The notes under the pieces are model-generated. The model saw nothing but the letters and a program-made list of their open reading frames with translations. It was not told where the DNA came from and did not search any database. From Sphingobacteriaceae bacterium (GTDB lineage Bacteria; Bacteroidota; Bacteroidia; B-17B0; Aurantibacillaceae): a stretch of DNA of 64,000 bases. A program made the position numbers and the translations under genes. Every line of letters starts with the position of its first letter. The first letter of the stretch is position 1. The DNA lies in NCBI GenBank assembly GCA_016705695.1, contig JADJLA010000001.1, forward strand, positions 496,001-560,000. The letters are read 5' to 3'. Positions 41,398 through 50,196 of the stretch are shown here, one piece after another.

Positions 41398-44307
41398 ATG
41401 CCAAAACCGGAATTTGAAACAGAATTAAGAGAAGAAGAGGAATTGTTCGATGATGAAGTGATCGAGGTGATAGGCGCGCGCGCTAATAATTTAAAAGATC
41501 TTTCATTAACTATTCCACGAAATAAATTGGTTTGCATTACCGGTTTAAGCGGAAGTGGAAAGTCATCATTGGCATTTGATACCATTTATGCGGAAGGACA
41601 AAGACGTTATATTGAAAGTTTTTCTTCTTATGCTCGCCAATTTTTAGGAACACTCGAAAGACCAGATGTAGATAAGATCACGGGATTGAGTCCTGTAATT
41701 TCCATTGAGCAAAAAACCGTAAATAAAAATCCTCGCTCAACGGTTGGAACCATCACCGAGATCTACGATTTTATTCGTTTATTATTTGCCCGCGCCGGAG
41801 AAGGTTATTCGTATGTTACCGGCGAAAAAATGGTGAGGTATAGCGACGATCAAATTGTTGATCTTATTTTAGAAGAGTATAAAGCTAAACATATTTTATT
41901 ATTAGCGCCTATTGTAAAAGGCCGCAAAGGCCATTACCGCGAATTATTTGAAGATGTTCGAAAAAAGGGATTCACAAAAATTCGAGTAGATGGAGTGGTA
42001 ATGGATATTGTATCCAAAATGCAGGTAGATCGTTACAAAATTCATGATATTGAATTGGTGATCGATCGCTTGGAAATTACAAAAGATATTCGCGCACGCT
42101 TGTATCAATCTTTACAAACTGCCATGAAACAAGGTAAAGGAACTATTATGGTTCAAGAAGCTGATCTTTCTGAAAAAAAGAAAGCAACTAAAACATCAAA
42201 ACCCCTTGTTTCAAAAGTGCGTTTTTTTAGTCGTTCTTTAATGTGTCCTAGTTCAGGAATTTCATACGACGAACCTGCTCCAAATTCTTTTTCATTTAAT
42301 TCACCATATGGTGCTTGTTCAAAGTGCAATGGTTTAGGTGAAGTTTCGGAGATCGACATTAAAAAAATTGTCCCAAACGCCAAACTCTCTATTAAAAAAG
42401 GAGCTATTGCACCTATTGGTCCGTTTAAAAAGAATTGGATCTTCACGCAAATGGAGGCTATAGGCAAACGTTTTGATTTTGATCTCGACATGCCCTTTGA
42501 AGAATTATCGGAAGAAGCAGTTGGTGTTTTATTATATGGAACAGAAGAATTGATCCATGTTGTTACTGATACCGGTGAATATAATTCAACCTTTGAAGGC
42601 ATAGCAAATTTTATTTCCAAACAGGCCGATGAGGATGATAGTCCTGCCATTTCACGTTGGGTAGAGGGTTTTACCAATAAAGTAAAATGTACGCAGTGCG
42701 ATGGAACACGATTAAAAAAGGAAGCACTTTATTTTAAGATCGCCGATAAAAATATTGCTGAGCTTTCTAACATGGACATTGTTTTTTTAGCAGAGTGGTT
42801 TGGGGATGTAGAAAAGAAATTGGGTAAGCAGCAAAACGTTATTGCCAAAGAGGTTTTAAAAGAAATTAGAGTGCGAATAGGTTTTTTATTAGAAGTTGGT
42901 TTAAGTTACGTAACACTTAACCGTTCTTCGCGAAGTTTGAGTGGAGGAGAAGCACAACGTATTCGCTTAGCAACGCAAATTGGATCACAATTAGTAGGCG
43001 TGTTATATATTTTGGATGAACCAAGTATTGGTTTGCATCAACGTGATAATGCGCGATTGATAACGGCACTCAAAAATTTACGCGATATTGGTAATTCTAT
43101 CATTGTTGTTGAGCACGATAAGGACATGATCGTTGAAAGCGATTATGTGATCGATATTGGCCCGGGCGCCGGAGTTCACGGAGGAAGATTAGTGGCAGCT
43201 GCTACACCAAAAGATATGCTTAAGCTAAATACAATTACCGCGCAATACATTAATGGTAAAAAGGAAATAGCTATTCCAAAGCAACGTCGCAAAGGCAATG
43301 GCAAAAAAATAAGTTTAAAAAATGCTACAGGAAATAATTTAAAAAATGTTTCGTTAGATATTCCTCTTGGTAATTTTGTAGTTGTAACGGGTGTTAGTGG
43401 AAGCGGAAAAAGCACATTGATCAATGAAACTTTGTATCCAATTCTCTCAGCTCATTTTTATAATTCAGAAAAGAAACCCCTTCCTTATAAATCAATTACC
43501 GGAATTGATAATATTGATAAGATAATTGATATCGATCAAAGTCCGATCGGAAGAACTCCGCGTAGTAATCCAGCTACATACACAAAAGTATTTGATGAGA
43601 TCCGACGTTTGTTTGCCGAAATTCCGGAAGCAAAAATTAGAGGCTATCAGCCCGGACGTTTTTCGTTCAATGTAAAAGGGGGCCGATGTGAAGCTTGCGG
43701 TGGTGCCGGAATAAAAACTATTGAGATGAATTTCTTACCTAACGTTTATGTGAATTGTGATGATTGTAATTCAAAACGTTATAATCGCGAAACTTTAGAA
43801 GTACGTTATAAAGGAAAATCGATCAGTGATGTATTGAACATGACCATCGAACAGTCCTGCGAATTTTTCCAACATATTCCGTCTATCTTCCGCCATTTAA
43901 AAACATTAAATGATGTTGGTTTAGGATATATTACGTTAGGGCAACAAGCCACAACCTTAAGTGGAGGAGAAGCGCAGCGTGTAAAATTGGCCACCGAATT
44001 AAGTAAAAAAGATACCGGAAACACCTTTTATATCTTGGATGAACCAACAACCGGTTTGCACTTTGAGGACATTCGCATTTTATTAGATGTATTGAATCGT
44101 TTGGTTGAAAGTGGTAATACGGTTTTAGTGATTGAACATAACATGGACATCATAAAAATGGCCGATTGGATCGTGGATCTTGGGCCTGAGGGCGGAAAAA
44201 ATGGTGGGCAAATATTATTTCAAGGAACCCCTGAACAGTTCATCAAAGAAAAAAATAACAGTACTGCATTCTATTTAAAAAAGGAGTTCACGGCTCCTAA
44301 ATCGTAA
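41398..44307 (+). CDS. uvrA: Excinuclease ABC subunit UvrA
   Basis: DNA damage-recognition ATPase of nucleotide excision repair, 969 residues. The first ABC half has Walker A GLSGSGKSS near 48-56 with DTIYAEGQRRYIESFSSYAR. The second half has GVSGSGKST near 663. Signatures LSGGEAQRIRLA and LSGGEAQRVKLA and Walker B ILDEPSIGLHQRD and ILDEPTTGLH are intact. The second zinc site (CEACGGAG ... CDDC) is complete, but the first reads CPSS near 283 with CSKC near 307-310, so one of the four usual cysteines is Ser. uvrB and uvrC are not nearby. Confidence 0.96.
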   Translation: MPKPEFETELREEEELFDDEVIEVIGARANNLKDLSLTIPRNKLVCITGLSGSGKSSLAFDTIYAEGQRRYIESFSSYARQFLGTLERPDVDKITGLSPVISIEQKTVNKNPRSTVGTITEIYDFIRLLFARAGEGYSYVTGEKMVRYSDDQIVDLILEEYKAKHILLLAPIVKGRKGHYRELFEDVRKKGFTKIRVDGVVMDIVSKMQVDRYKIHDIELVIDRLEITKDIRARLYQSLQTAMKQGKGTIMVQEADLSEKKKATKTSKPLVSKVRFFSRSLMCPSSGISYDEPAPNSFSFNSPYGACSKCNGLGEVSEIDIKKIVPNAKLSIKKGAIAPIGPFKKNWIFTQMEAIGKRFDFDLDMPFEELSEEAVGVLLYGTEELIHVVTDTGEYNSTFEGIANFISKQADEDDSPAISRWVEGFTNKVKCTQCDGTRLKKEALYFKIADKNIAELSNMDIVFLAEWFGDVEKKLGKQQNVIAKEVLKEIRVRIGFLLEVGLSYVTLNRSSRSLSGGEAQRIRLATQIGSQLVGVLYILDEPSIGLHQRDNARLITALKNLRDIGNSIIVVEHDKDMIVESDYVIDIGPGAGVHGGRLVAAATPKDMLKLNTITAQYINGKKEIAIPKQRRKGNGKKISLKNATGNNLKNVSLDIPLGNFVVVTGVSGSGKSTLINETLYPILSAHFYNSEKKPLPYKSITGIDNIDKIIDIDQSPIGRTPRSNPATYTKVFDEIRRLFAEIPEAKIRGYQPGRFSFNVKGGRCEACGGAGIKTIEMNFLPNVYVNCDDCNSKRYNRETLEVRYKGKSISDVLNMTIEQSCEFFQHIPSIFRHLKTLNDVGLGYITLGQQATTLSGGEAQRVKLATELSKKDTGNTFYILDEPTTGLHFEDIRILLDVLNRLVESGNTVLVIEHNMDIIKMADWIVDLGPEGGKNGGQILFQGTPEQFIKEKNNSTAFYLKKEFTAPKS

Positions 44308-44420
44308 TAATCCACAAAAGATACTCCGGTTTTGTTGATATCTAGGCCTGAAACCCGCGCCAAAAGCCGTTTTTTTATGCTTTCTTGCAAGTTACAAACC
44401 ATTTTTGTATTTTTATTAGA

Positions 44421-44798
44421 TTGAAGAGACTTGTACTAATATTAACATTCTTGTTTTTTACAGGCCTGATTACGGAGGTTTATTCGCAATCGGGAGGAAG
44501 AAAGCGCGAACATCGTAACCAACGCAGAGGCAGTTCTAAATTTAGAAATGGCAAAAGTGCGGGTAATGCCGATGCTTTTGCAAGAGGCGGAAAACGAGGT
44601 AAAAGTCGTAAAACCGGTGCTTGGGTGTATAGGCCAACGCCTAGCTCTAAAAAAATGAATAAAGAGCAACGTTTCATTTTTACGCGCTATAGAACCAAGG
44701 GTAAAAAACAAAGAGATGGTATCCTTACAAAGCAAAATAGCGACCGATCGCACAGAAGGGTAAGAGGAAATAAAGTATTTCACAAACGTAAATTCTAA
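44421..44798 (+). CDS. Small, very basic exported protein of unknown function
   Basis: A 125-residue protein with a signal peptide (LVLILTFLFFTGLITEVYSQ) and a mature part exceptionally rich in Arg, Lys and Ser/Gly (RKREHRNQRRGSSKFRNG, KRGKSRKTGAW), predicted pI well above 10. I do not recognise a family with a known role. The frame extends 12 codons to a TTG at 44385. The TTG at 44421 gives a proper signal peptide start (KRLVLIL) and is preferred, but both lack ATG. A strong intrinsic terminator follows. Confidence 0.6.
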   Translation: MKRLVLILTFLFFTGLITEVYSQSGGRKREHRNQRRGSSKFRNGKSAGNADAFARGGKRGKSRKTGAWVYRPTPSSKKMNKEQRFIFTRYRTKGKKQRDGILTKQNSDRSHRRVRGNKVFHKRKF

Positions 44799-44807
44799 AC
44801 AACATAG

Positions 44808-44835
44808 ATCCCCCATTAATTGGGGGATTTTTTTT
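44808..44835 (+). terminator. Intrinsic terminator after the basic exported protein gene
   Basis: ATCCCCCA (44808-44815) and TGGGGGAT (44821-44828) form an 8-bp stem with a 5-nt loop, followed by eight T residues to 44835. It ends transcription before purD. Confidence 0.88.
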
Positions 44836-44893
44836 GCATCCTATTAGGTTCACTGAATTGTTTGTAGATTTAGTGCCTTTCGTGTAAAAATTT

Positions 44894-44911
44894 CGTGCCT
44901 TTCGTGGTTAA
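44894..44911. repeat. Half copy of the TTAACCACGAAA repeat
   Basis: CGTGCCTTTCGTGGTTAA differs by one base from the right arm of the 41.2-kb repeat. TTTCGTGT upstream (44878-44885) is a degenerate second unit. No matching left arm was found, so this is a solo end just upstream of purD. Confidence 0.65.
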
Positions 44912-44949
44912 AAGCCTCTTCAAAAATCTTACTTTTACTCTTTTAAATT

Positions 44950-46236
44950 ATGAATGTATTAATATTAGGATCTGGTGGACGTGAACATGCATTCGCGTGG
45001 AAAATAGCTCAAAGTAAACGCCTTGAGAATTTATATATAGCGCCCGGAAATGCAGGAACTGCTTTGTGCGGAACCAACGTAAATATTGGCGTGAATGATT
45101 TTGAAGGGATCAAAAAATTGGTTTGGGAAAAAGGTATCGATCTTGTTTTGGTTGGCCCCGAAGATCCATTAGTAAATGGCATTCACGATTTCTTTTTAAA
45201 TGATGAGGTTTTAAAAGATGTTGCAGTAATTGGCCCTAAAAAAGATGGCGCTTTAATAGAAGGAAGTAAAGATTTTAGTAAACGCTTAATGGAGAAGTAT
45301 AAAATTCCAACTGCGCGTTATAAAAGTTTTACCAAAGCAAATTTAGAAGAAGGCTACAAATTTTTGGAGACCCTTAAAGCACCTTATGTATTAAAAGCAG
45401 ATGGCTTAGCTGCAGGCAAAGGCGTTTTGATATTAAGCGAAATTGCTGAAGCAAAATTAGAGCTTAAGAATATGTTGATGGATGCCAAATTTGGTAATGC
45501 AAGCGCAACAGTTGTGATAGAAGAATTTTTACATGGCATTGAATTATCGGTTTTTGTTTTAACCGATGGAAAGAGTTACAAAATATTGCCTGCCGCAAAA
45601 GACTATAAACGTATTGGCGAAGGAGATACAGGATTAAATACCGGTGGTATGGGCGCTGTAAGTCCCGTGCCATTTGCAGATGCTGCTTTTATTAAAAAGG
45701 TGGAAGAGAAAGTTGTTATACCAACTATTAATGGACTAAGAAGTGAGGGAATTGATTACCGAGGCTTTGTTTTTGTTGGATTGATGAATTGCAATGGTGA
45801 ACCTTATGTGATCGAATACAATTGCCGCATGGGTGATCCGGAAACGGAAGTTGTAATTCCACGCATTAAATCTGATCTGTTAGATCTATTAGAAGGTGTT
45901 GCAAAACAAAATTTGCACGAAAAGAGCTTTGATGTGATCAACGAAATTGCCACTACAGTTGTATTAGTTAGCGGAGGATATCCCGAAGATTACGAAAAAG
46001 GAAAGCTGGTAAAAGGATTAGACGCCATAAAGGAATCTCAAGTGTTTCACTCAGGAACGCAATTAAAAGGTGAAGATGTACTAACAAACGGTGGGCGCGT
46101 GTTTGCTGTTACTTCGTTCAGTAATAATATAAAAGGAGCAGTTGACAAAAGCATGAAAGCTGCTCAGCAAGTTCAATACGACGGTAAATATTATCGTAAA
46201 GATATTGGCCTTGACCTTATCAATTGGACCTCATAA
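44950..46236 (+). CDS. purD: Phosphoribosylamine-glycine ligase PurD
   Basis: ATP-grasp ligase forming GAR from phosphoribosylamine and glycine, the second step of purine synthesis. MNVLILGSGGREHAFAW opens the pre-ATP-grasp domain. KADGLAAGKGVLI lies in the ATP-grasp fold, and GLNTGGMGAVSPVPF and EYNCRMGDPETE are PurD signatures. 428 residues is standard. A possible -7 box TACTTTTA occurs at 44930. It converges with the small gene at 46231, overlapping 6 nt. Confidence 0.95.
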   Translation: MNVLILGSGGREHAFAWKIAQSKRLENLYIAPGNAGTALCGTNVNIGVNDFEGIKKLVWEKGIDLVLVGPEDPLVNGIHDFFLNDEVLKDVAVIGPKKDGALIEGSKDFSKRLMEKYKIPTARYKSFTKANLEEGYKFLETLKAPYVLKADGLAAGKGVLILSEIAEAKLELKNMLMDAKFGNASATVVIEEFLHGIELSVFVLTDGKSYKILPAAKDYKRIGEGDTGLNTGGMGAVSPVPFADAAFIKKVEEKVVIPTINGLRSEGIDYRGFVFVGLMNCNGEPYVIEYNCRMGDPETEVVIPRIKSDLLDLLEGVAKQNLHEKSFDVINEIATTVVLVSGGYPEDYEKGKLVKGLDAIKESQVFHSGTQLKGEDVLTNGGRVFAVTSFSNNIKGAVDKSMKAAQQVQYDGKYYRKDIGLDLINWTS

Positions 46237-46563
46237 ACTTCCTTCGGGCTTGTAAACGAGTTTTATTTGAGGGAAAAATTCGGTTTCTAATTCTTTAAAG
46301 AATTCCCTGTAATATTGCCCTTCTTTTTTTAGTGCTCGAATAAATTCGTAGAAAACTTGTTTTTCCATAACGCAATTACAAAGGTTCTTGCTGCAAAGTT
46401 CAATTAAGATCAATAGCTGACCGCAAGAAGCATTCACAGGAATAGATTTAATAGTAAGTTGTTTGATCTCGTTGCTTAGATCGTAAATACTGTAAACTGC
46501 TTTTTTTATCAAATCGCAACTCAAGGTATAATTACCAAGCTTAATAAAACTAGTTGTTTCCAT
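46231..46563 (-). CDS. Conserved-looking small protein of unknown function
   Basis: A 110-residue cytoplasmic protein if started at the ATG at 46563 (METTSFIKLGNYTLS). An upstream in-frame ATG at 46599 would add 12 residues and cannot be excluded. It is helical, with four Cys in the central part (ASCGQ, LCSKNLCNC) and no signal peptide or membrane helix. I recognise no family. It is convergent to purD, and no operon partner is evident. Confidence 0.55.
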   Translation of the reverse strand: METTSFIKLGNYTLSCDLIKKAVYSIYDLSNEIKQLTIKSIPVNASCGQLLILIELCSKNLCNCVMEKQVFYEFIRALKKEGQYYREFFKELETEFFPQIKLVYKPEGSL

Positions 46564-46620
46564 GATGTGTGTTTTACATGGTAAAGTTCGCGCGATCATA
46601 AGGATAAATAAAACGGTAAT

Positions 46621-46777
46621 ATGAAGCGGAGTTTATGAAAACGATGCTAATTACTTCAATGGTCATGGAAGTGTCATAGCAACTTTAATTTTAGTAATTA
46701 TTACTTCTTCAGTAATTTTTGATTGCATTAAATGCAAGAAAACATTCCTCAAAGAGAGCAACGATAAAATAATTTAA
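46621..46777 (+). pseudogene. Possible frameshifted small membrane-protein gene
   Basis: If one T is removed from TTT at 46632-46634, the ATG at 46621 opens a 51-codon frame with a hydrophobic helix (SVIATLILVIITSSVIF) and a basic tail with CIKCKK, ending at TAA 46775-46777. AAGGA is present upstream. As read, the ATG frame stops after five codons. It is the only coding-like signal in the 238-nt spacer and could be a decayed gene, a sequence error or chance. Confidence 0.25.
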
Positions 46778-46801
46778 CATGTTTTAAAAATCGCGATCTT
46801 T

Positions 46802-47140
46802 TTATTTTGCAGCTGGAGCATTTACTTCTCGGTACGAAAGAATGAATTTGCTTAATTTTTCCTTTTGAATATCGGTAAGTTTTGCTTTGGGCGACATATC
46901 ATCGATCTCATGCTTCCATTTTTTTTCACTGAATTTTGTGATCGTAAAATTTTTATGACACTCTGTACATTGATTCTTGTAAATGGCTTGTCCTTCTTTT
47001 AATTCATCTAAGGTTGTTGAAGGCCATGTTTTTTGCGCAACTGTAAGTTCTTTTTCGCTTGGTTCGGTTGTAACTACACTCTTTGTGGTTTTACATTGAA
47101 CTAAAACAATAAGAGATACAAATAAAAGTACATGTTTCAT
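46802..47140 (-). CDS. Cytochrome c-type lipoprotein
   Basis: A 112-residue predicted lipoprotein (lipobox LVQC) carrying one heme-binding motif CTECH near residue 58 and a likely distal Met ligand in IDDMSPKAKLT. It is thus a small periplasmic or outer-membrane class I c-type cytochrome. The redox partner is not visible. Its ATG lies 6 nt after the stop of the upstream alpha/beta hydrolase on the same strand, so the two are cotranscribed, though their functions do not obviously connect. Confidence 0.78.
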   Translation of the reverse strand: MKHVLLFVSLIVLVQCKTTKSVVTTEPSEKELTVAQKTWPSTTLDELKEGQAIYKNQCTECHKNFTITKFSEKKWKHEIDDMSPKAKLTDIQKEKLSKFILSYREVNAPAAK

Positions 47141-47146
47141 AGGAGA

Positions 47147-47872
47147 TTATTTTTTTGGTTTTAAAAATGCATTTAATGATTCCCAATAGTCTTTGTTGTC
47201 AGGATTGTTTTTCCAAAGTGCTCGAGAACCGTGTTTACCTTCTTTAGTGGGTTGAAAAAAGGTGATGTTCTTTTTGTCAAGTCCTTTGAATAATTTTTCA
47301 GTTTCAGTGATCTCTTCTTTTGAACAGGTGATCCAAACAGGAATGTCTAATTTTTTTATACTCTCACGAATGATAGTGGTATCTTTAAAATATTCACCCG
47401 GACTAAATGATACAACCGCTTCTACTTTGTCTTTTTCCGCGGCTGCTACTTTTAATACCAATGCAGATGAGTAAGAGCTTCCCATGAGCGTTATTTTTTT
47501 TCCGTACTTTCCAAATAGATATTGCACCGCAGCTATGATATCAGTTTCTGCATCTTCATAGTCACAAGGAAGTCCCATGTTTTTGGCATGCTCAGCTGTT
47601 TTATTCACATCATCATTTACTCTATCGCCCGAGCGTTGATCAATAGCAAGGCAGGTATATCCAAGTTTATTGAATTTGGGAGCTGTTTCTATATATTCTC
47701 CTTTACTATAACGCGCTTGGTGGCAAAGTATCATCATTTTAGTTTCGGCCGCATCGCTATAATAAAATTTGGCGTGTACCAATACGCCATCCGGGGTTGG
47801 AAAGATCTCGTCTTTTTGTGCTTTTAAAATAAAGCTTAACAATAAAAGTGAACTCAAAAAAAATGTTCTCAT
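47147..47872 (-). CDS. Exported alpha/beta hydrolase (dienelactone-hydrolase-like)
   Basis: A 241-residue secreted alpha/beta hydrolase starting at ATG 47872 (MRTFFLSSLLLLSF signal peptide). Upstream in-frame codons to 47893 would place charged residues before the signal and are rejected. The nucleophile elbow is GSSYSS, LCHQARYSKGEY marks the oxyanion region, and HGSRALWK provides the candidate catalytic His. The substrate is unknown. Its start is only 4 nt from a relic of a phosphatase C-terminus (47877-47912). Confidence 0.72.
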   Translation of the reverse strand: MRTFFLSSLLLLSFILKAQKDEIFPTPDGVLVHAKFYYSDAAETKMMILCHQARYSKGEYIETAPKFNKLGYTCLAIDQRSGDRVNDDVNKTAEHAKNMGLPCDYEDAETDIIAAVQYLFGKYGKKITLMGSSYSSALVLKVAAAEKDKVEAVVSFSPGEYFKDTTIIRESIKKLDIPVWITCSKEEITETEKLFKGLDKKNITFFQPTKEGKHGSRALWKNNPDNKDYWESLNAFLKPKK

Positions 47873-47876
47873 AATT

Positions 47877-47954
47877 TTAAATTTTAATTCCAATTACTAG
47901 CACGTCATCCATTAGAGACGAAAGCGAAGCTTTGTCTCAATCGTGACTTCTAAA
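47877..47954 (-). repeat. Duplicated spacer with phosphatase C-terminus relic and hairpin (copy 1)
   Basis: On the minus strand this 78-nt spacer reads GAAGTCACGA, then a 24-nt hairpin (47915-47938, GAGAC...GTCTC arms), then codons for MDDVLVIGIKI and a stop at 47877-47879. That is the end of a SpoIIE phosphatase domain (compare VDDVLIIGIRL of the adjacent gene). Nearly the same 78 nt occur at 50119-50196. Confidence 0.7.
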
Positions 47955-50105
47955 TTATAGGCGTATGCCTATAATTAGAACGTCATCGACCTGTTCGTGA
48001 CTTCCTTTCCACTTCACAAAAACTTCTTCTATGTTCTGCCTTACTTCCGAACTTTTTGCCGTAGAGTAGTGTGCGATCTGTTCTTTAAATGATCTACTTT
48101 TCAATTTCTTTCCATCAGGGCCGCCAAATTGATCGGCGTATCCATCGGTAAATAATATAAGCAGATCATCTTTTTTGAATTTGAACGTATGTTGCGTGAA
48201 TGGTTGCGGTTTATACTGTTTTCCTACTGGCTGACTATCGCCTTTTATTTCGTTGAGTATTCCGTTACTCAATATCCATAATGGATTATTGGCTCCTGAA
48301 AAAGTTCCTTCATTTTTTTCAAAATCCAAAAGCGCCAAAGCAATATCCATTCCATCTTTTACATCGTTCTCTTCTAACCTAAATGATTGTTGAATGATCT
48401 CTGTGGTTTTATCAAGTATTTTCGAAGGGTCCGATAGTTTAAACTCTTCTACACATCGGTTCAAGGCGTTCAAACATACAATGCTTACTAAAGCGCCCGG
48501 AACTCCATGTCCTGTGCAATCGGCCGCGGCAACTAGTAATTTATTTTTTTCTTTCAATTGATACACCCAATAAAAATCTCCTGCAACAATATCTTTCGGA
48601 TTATAATAAATGAACGAATTTGGAAGCAACGATTGAAAATATTCAGGAGAGGGAATAGCGGCATCTTGTAAACGTTTAGCGTAATTAATTGAATCAATTA
48701 TTTCTTTATTTTTTTCTTCAACAAGATGTTTTTGTATCTCCACCTCTTTTTTCTTTTCAAAGATTACGGCACTTATCTTTTTTGTAGCCCTTAAGTTCCT
48801 GAATACAAGAAAAACAACAATGATCAAAGATATAACTGCAAATATGGCGAAGTAGGATACGGTTTTCTGTTGGTTGAGTTTGATCACGCTCACCCTTTTT
48901 TCTTCCAGAAGTTTTAAACTGTCGGCAACCAGGATCTTAGCAAATTCATATTGCATTTGCTGTTGAACTATTTTCTTTGCGCTCTCTTCATTCATCAAAC
49001 TATCCCTTATCTTGATGTGATTGGTATAGTGCAGTAAGGCTTTTGAAGGGTTGTTCATTTCCCTGTAAACGTCAGATAATACCTTTGAAGCATCACGCTC
49101 AAGTTCAAGTCCACCTGTTTTTTGTGCGATCGCTAAACTTTTAACTAGTAATTGCTCCGCATTTTTATTGTCGGAAAGAAGTAAATAGTAAATACCGCCT
49201 ATACGAGCCATGATGTTGGCGGCTCCAACTTGTTCACCTGCTGATTCATAAATATCGAGTGCTTTTTTATAATAAGACAATGCTGAATCGGCAATTTTTG
49301 TAGAAGTGTAAAGATCACCCATGTTTTGGTAAGCAATAACAATGCCTCCCACCTCTCCTGTTTGCAGCCACCTTCCCAAACTTTCATATTTGTAAGCATA
49401 AACCTTTTTCATGCGTTCCGCATGGGAAATGTGCAATGTTTTTAGATCAGCGGATGAAAGATCGAGGTATGAATTGCCCACATTCATTAAACTCCCTGCA
49501 ATGCCTCTTGGAATTTGAAGCTTTTTGTTCATCTCGAGAGCTTTCATTTGGTAATCCAAGCTTTGTAGTGGTTTTTTTAAATTTGAATAAATATTACCGA
49601 TGTTCGAAAGGCAGGCAGCTATTCCTTGATCATTTTTTACTTCTTCGTTAAGTTTTAAACTTTTTAATTGGTATTCAAGGGCTTTAGGGTATTGTGACAT
49701 GTAGTTGTAAATGGTGCCGAGATTTCCGTATGACCTTGCCATTCCTCCAATATCATTATTTTTCTTTCTTATTTTAAGCGCTTCCTGCGTTTGAATTAAG
49801 GCTTCACTTGTATTTCCTTCCATTAAATAAATATATCCAATGATATGATAACAATTAGCAATTCCTTTATCCCACTTTTTTTCTTTTGCTATTGTTAGTG
49901 CTTCCGAGCAATATTCTTTGGCTAACTTTGTATTTGAGTACATGGTCTCCTGAGAAAGCTTAAGGCCCCATTTCACATGGTTAGTATCTTTTGGTGTTGT
50001 TTTAAATAATGGCAATAATGAATCGATGAGTGGTTTGGGTTGCCCATCCATGACCTGTATCAATAATACTGCAATTATGAACAAAAAAAATCTTATTGAC
50101 CTCAT
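47955..50105 (-). CDS. TPR - membrane - SpoIIE phosphatase (tandem copy A)
   Basis: A 716-residue protein with a signal peptide (about 1-21), TPR repeats (about 60-390), a membrane helix near 417-437, a coiled coil to about 475 and a SpoIIE PP2C-type phosphatase domain (about 480-716). Phosphatase motifs are GDFYW near 508, ADCTGHGVPGALVS, DGMD and LFTDGYADQFGG. It would sense through periplasmic TPRs and act in the cytoplasm. Its 3' third is almost identical at DNA level to the upstream neighbour, while the TPR part has diverged. Partner and substrate unknown. Confidence 0.87.
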   Translation of the reverse strand: MRSIRFFLFIIAVLLIQVMDGQPKPLIDSLLPLFKTTPKDTNHVKWGLKLSQETMYSNTKLAKEYCSEALTIAKEKKWDKGIANCYHIIGYIYLMEGNTSEALIQTQEALKIRKKNNDIGGMARSYGNLGTIYNYMSQYPKALEYQLKSLKLNEEVKNDQGIAACLSNIGNIYSNLKKPLQSLDYQMKALEMNKKLQIPRGIAGSLMNVGNSYLDLSSADLKTLHISHAERMKKVYAYKYESLGRWLQTGEVGGIVIAYQNMGDLYTSTKIADSALSYYKKALDIYESAGEQVGAANIMARIGGIYYLLLSDNKNAEQLLVKSLAIAQKTGGLELERDASKVLSDVYREMNNPSKALLHYTNHIKIRDSLMNEESAKKIVQQQMQYEFAKILVADSLKLLEEKRVSVIKLNQQKTVSYFAIFAVISLIIVVFLVFRNLRATKKISAVIFEKKKEVEIQKHLVEEKNKEIIDSINYAKRLQDAAIPSPEYFQSLLPNSFIYYNPKDIVAGDFYWVYQLKEKNKLLVAAADCTGHGVPGALVSIVCLNALNRCVEEFKLSDPSKILDKTTEIIQQSFRLEENDVKDGMDIALALLDFEKNEGTFSGANNPLWILSNGILNEIKGDSQPVGKQYKPQPFTQHTFKFKKDDLLILFTDGYADQFGGPDGKKLKSRSFKEQIAHYSTAKSSEVRQNIEEVFVKWKGSHEQVDDVLIIGIRL

Positions 50106-50118
50106 TAGATCTTTTATA

Positions 50119-50196
50119 TTAAATTTTAATTCCTACAACTAGCACGTCATCCATTAGAGACGAAAGCGAAGCTTTGTCTCAATCGTGACTTCTAAA
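50119..50196 (-). repeat. Duplicated spacer with phosphatase C-terminus relic and hairpin (copy 2)
   Basis: Second copy of the 47877-47954 spacer: the same hairpin at 50157-50180, and a relic reading MDDVLVVGIKI then stop at 50119-50121 (one residue different from copy 1). It separates the two tandem TPR-SpoIIE genes. Confidence 0.7.

Noticed and set aside
42153..42677. 174-codon open frame antisense to uvrA
   Set aside because: Lies fully inside the conserved uvrA coding sequence, has no promoter or family resemblance, and is a by-product of codon bias.
47915..47938. GAGAC hairpin as an intrinsic terminator
   Set aside because: No U-tract follows on either strand, and an identical copy lies within a phosphatase relic, so an inserted or duplicated repeat explains it better.
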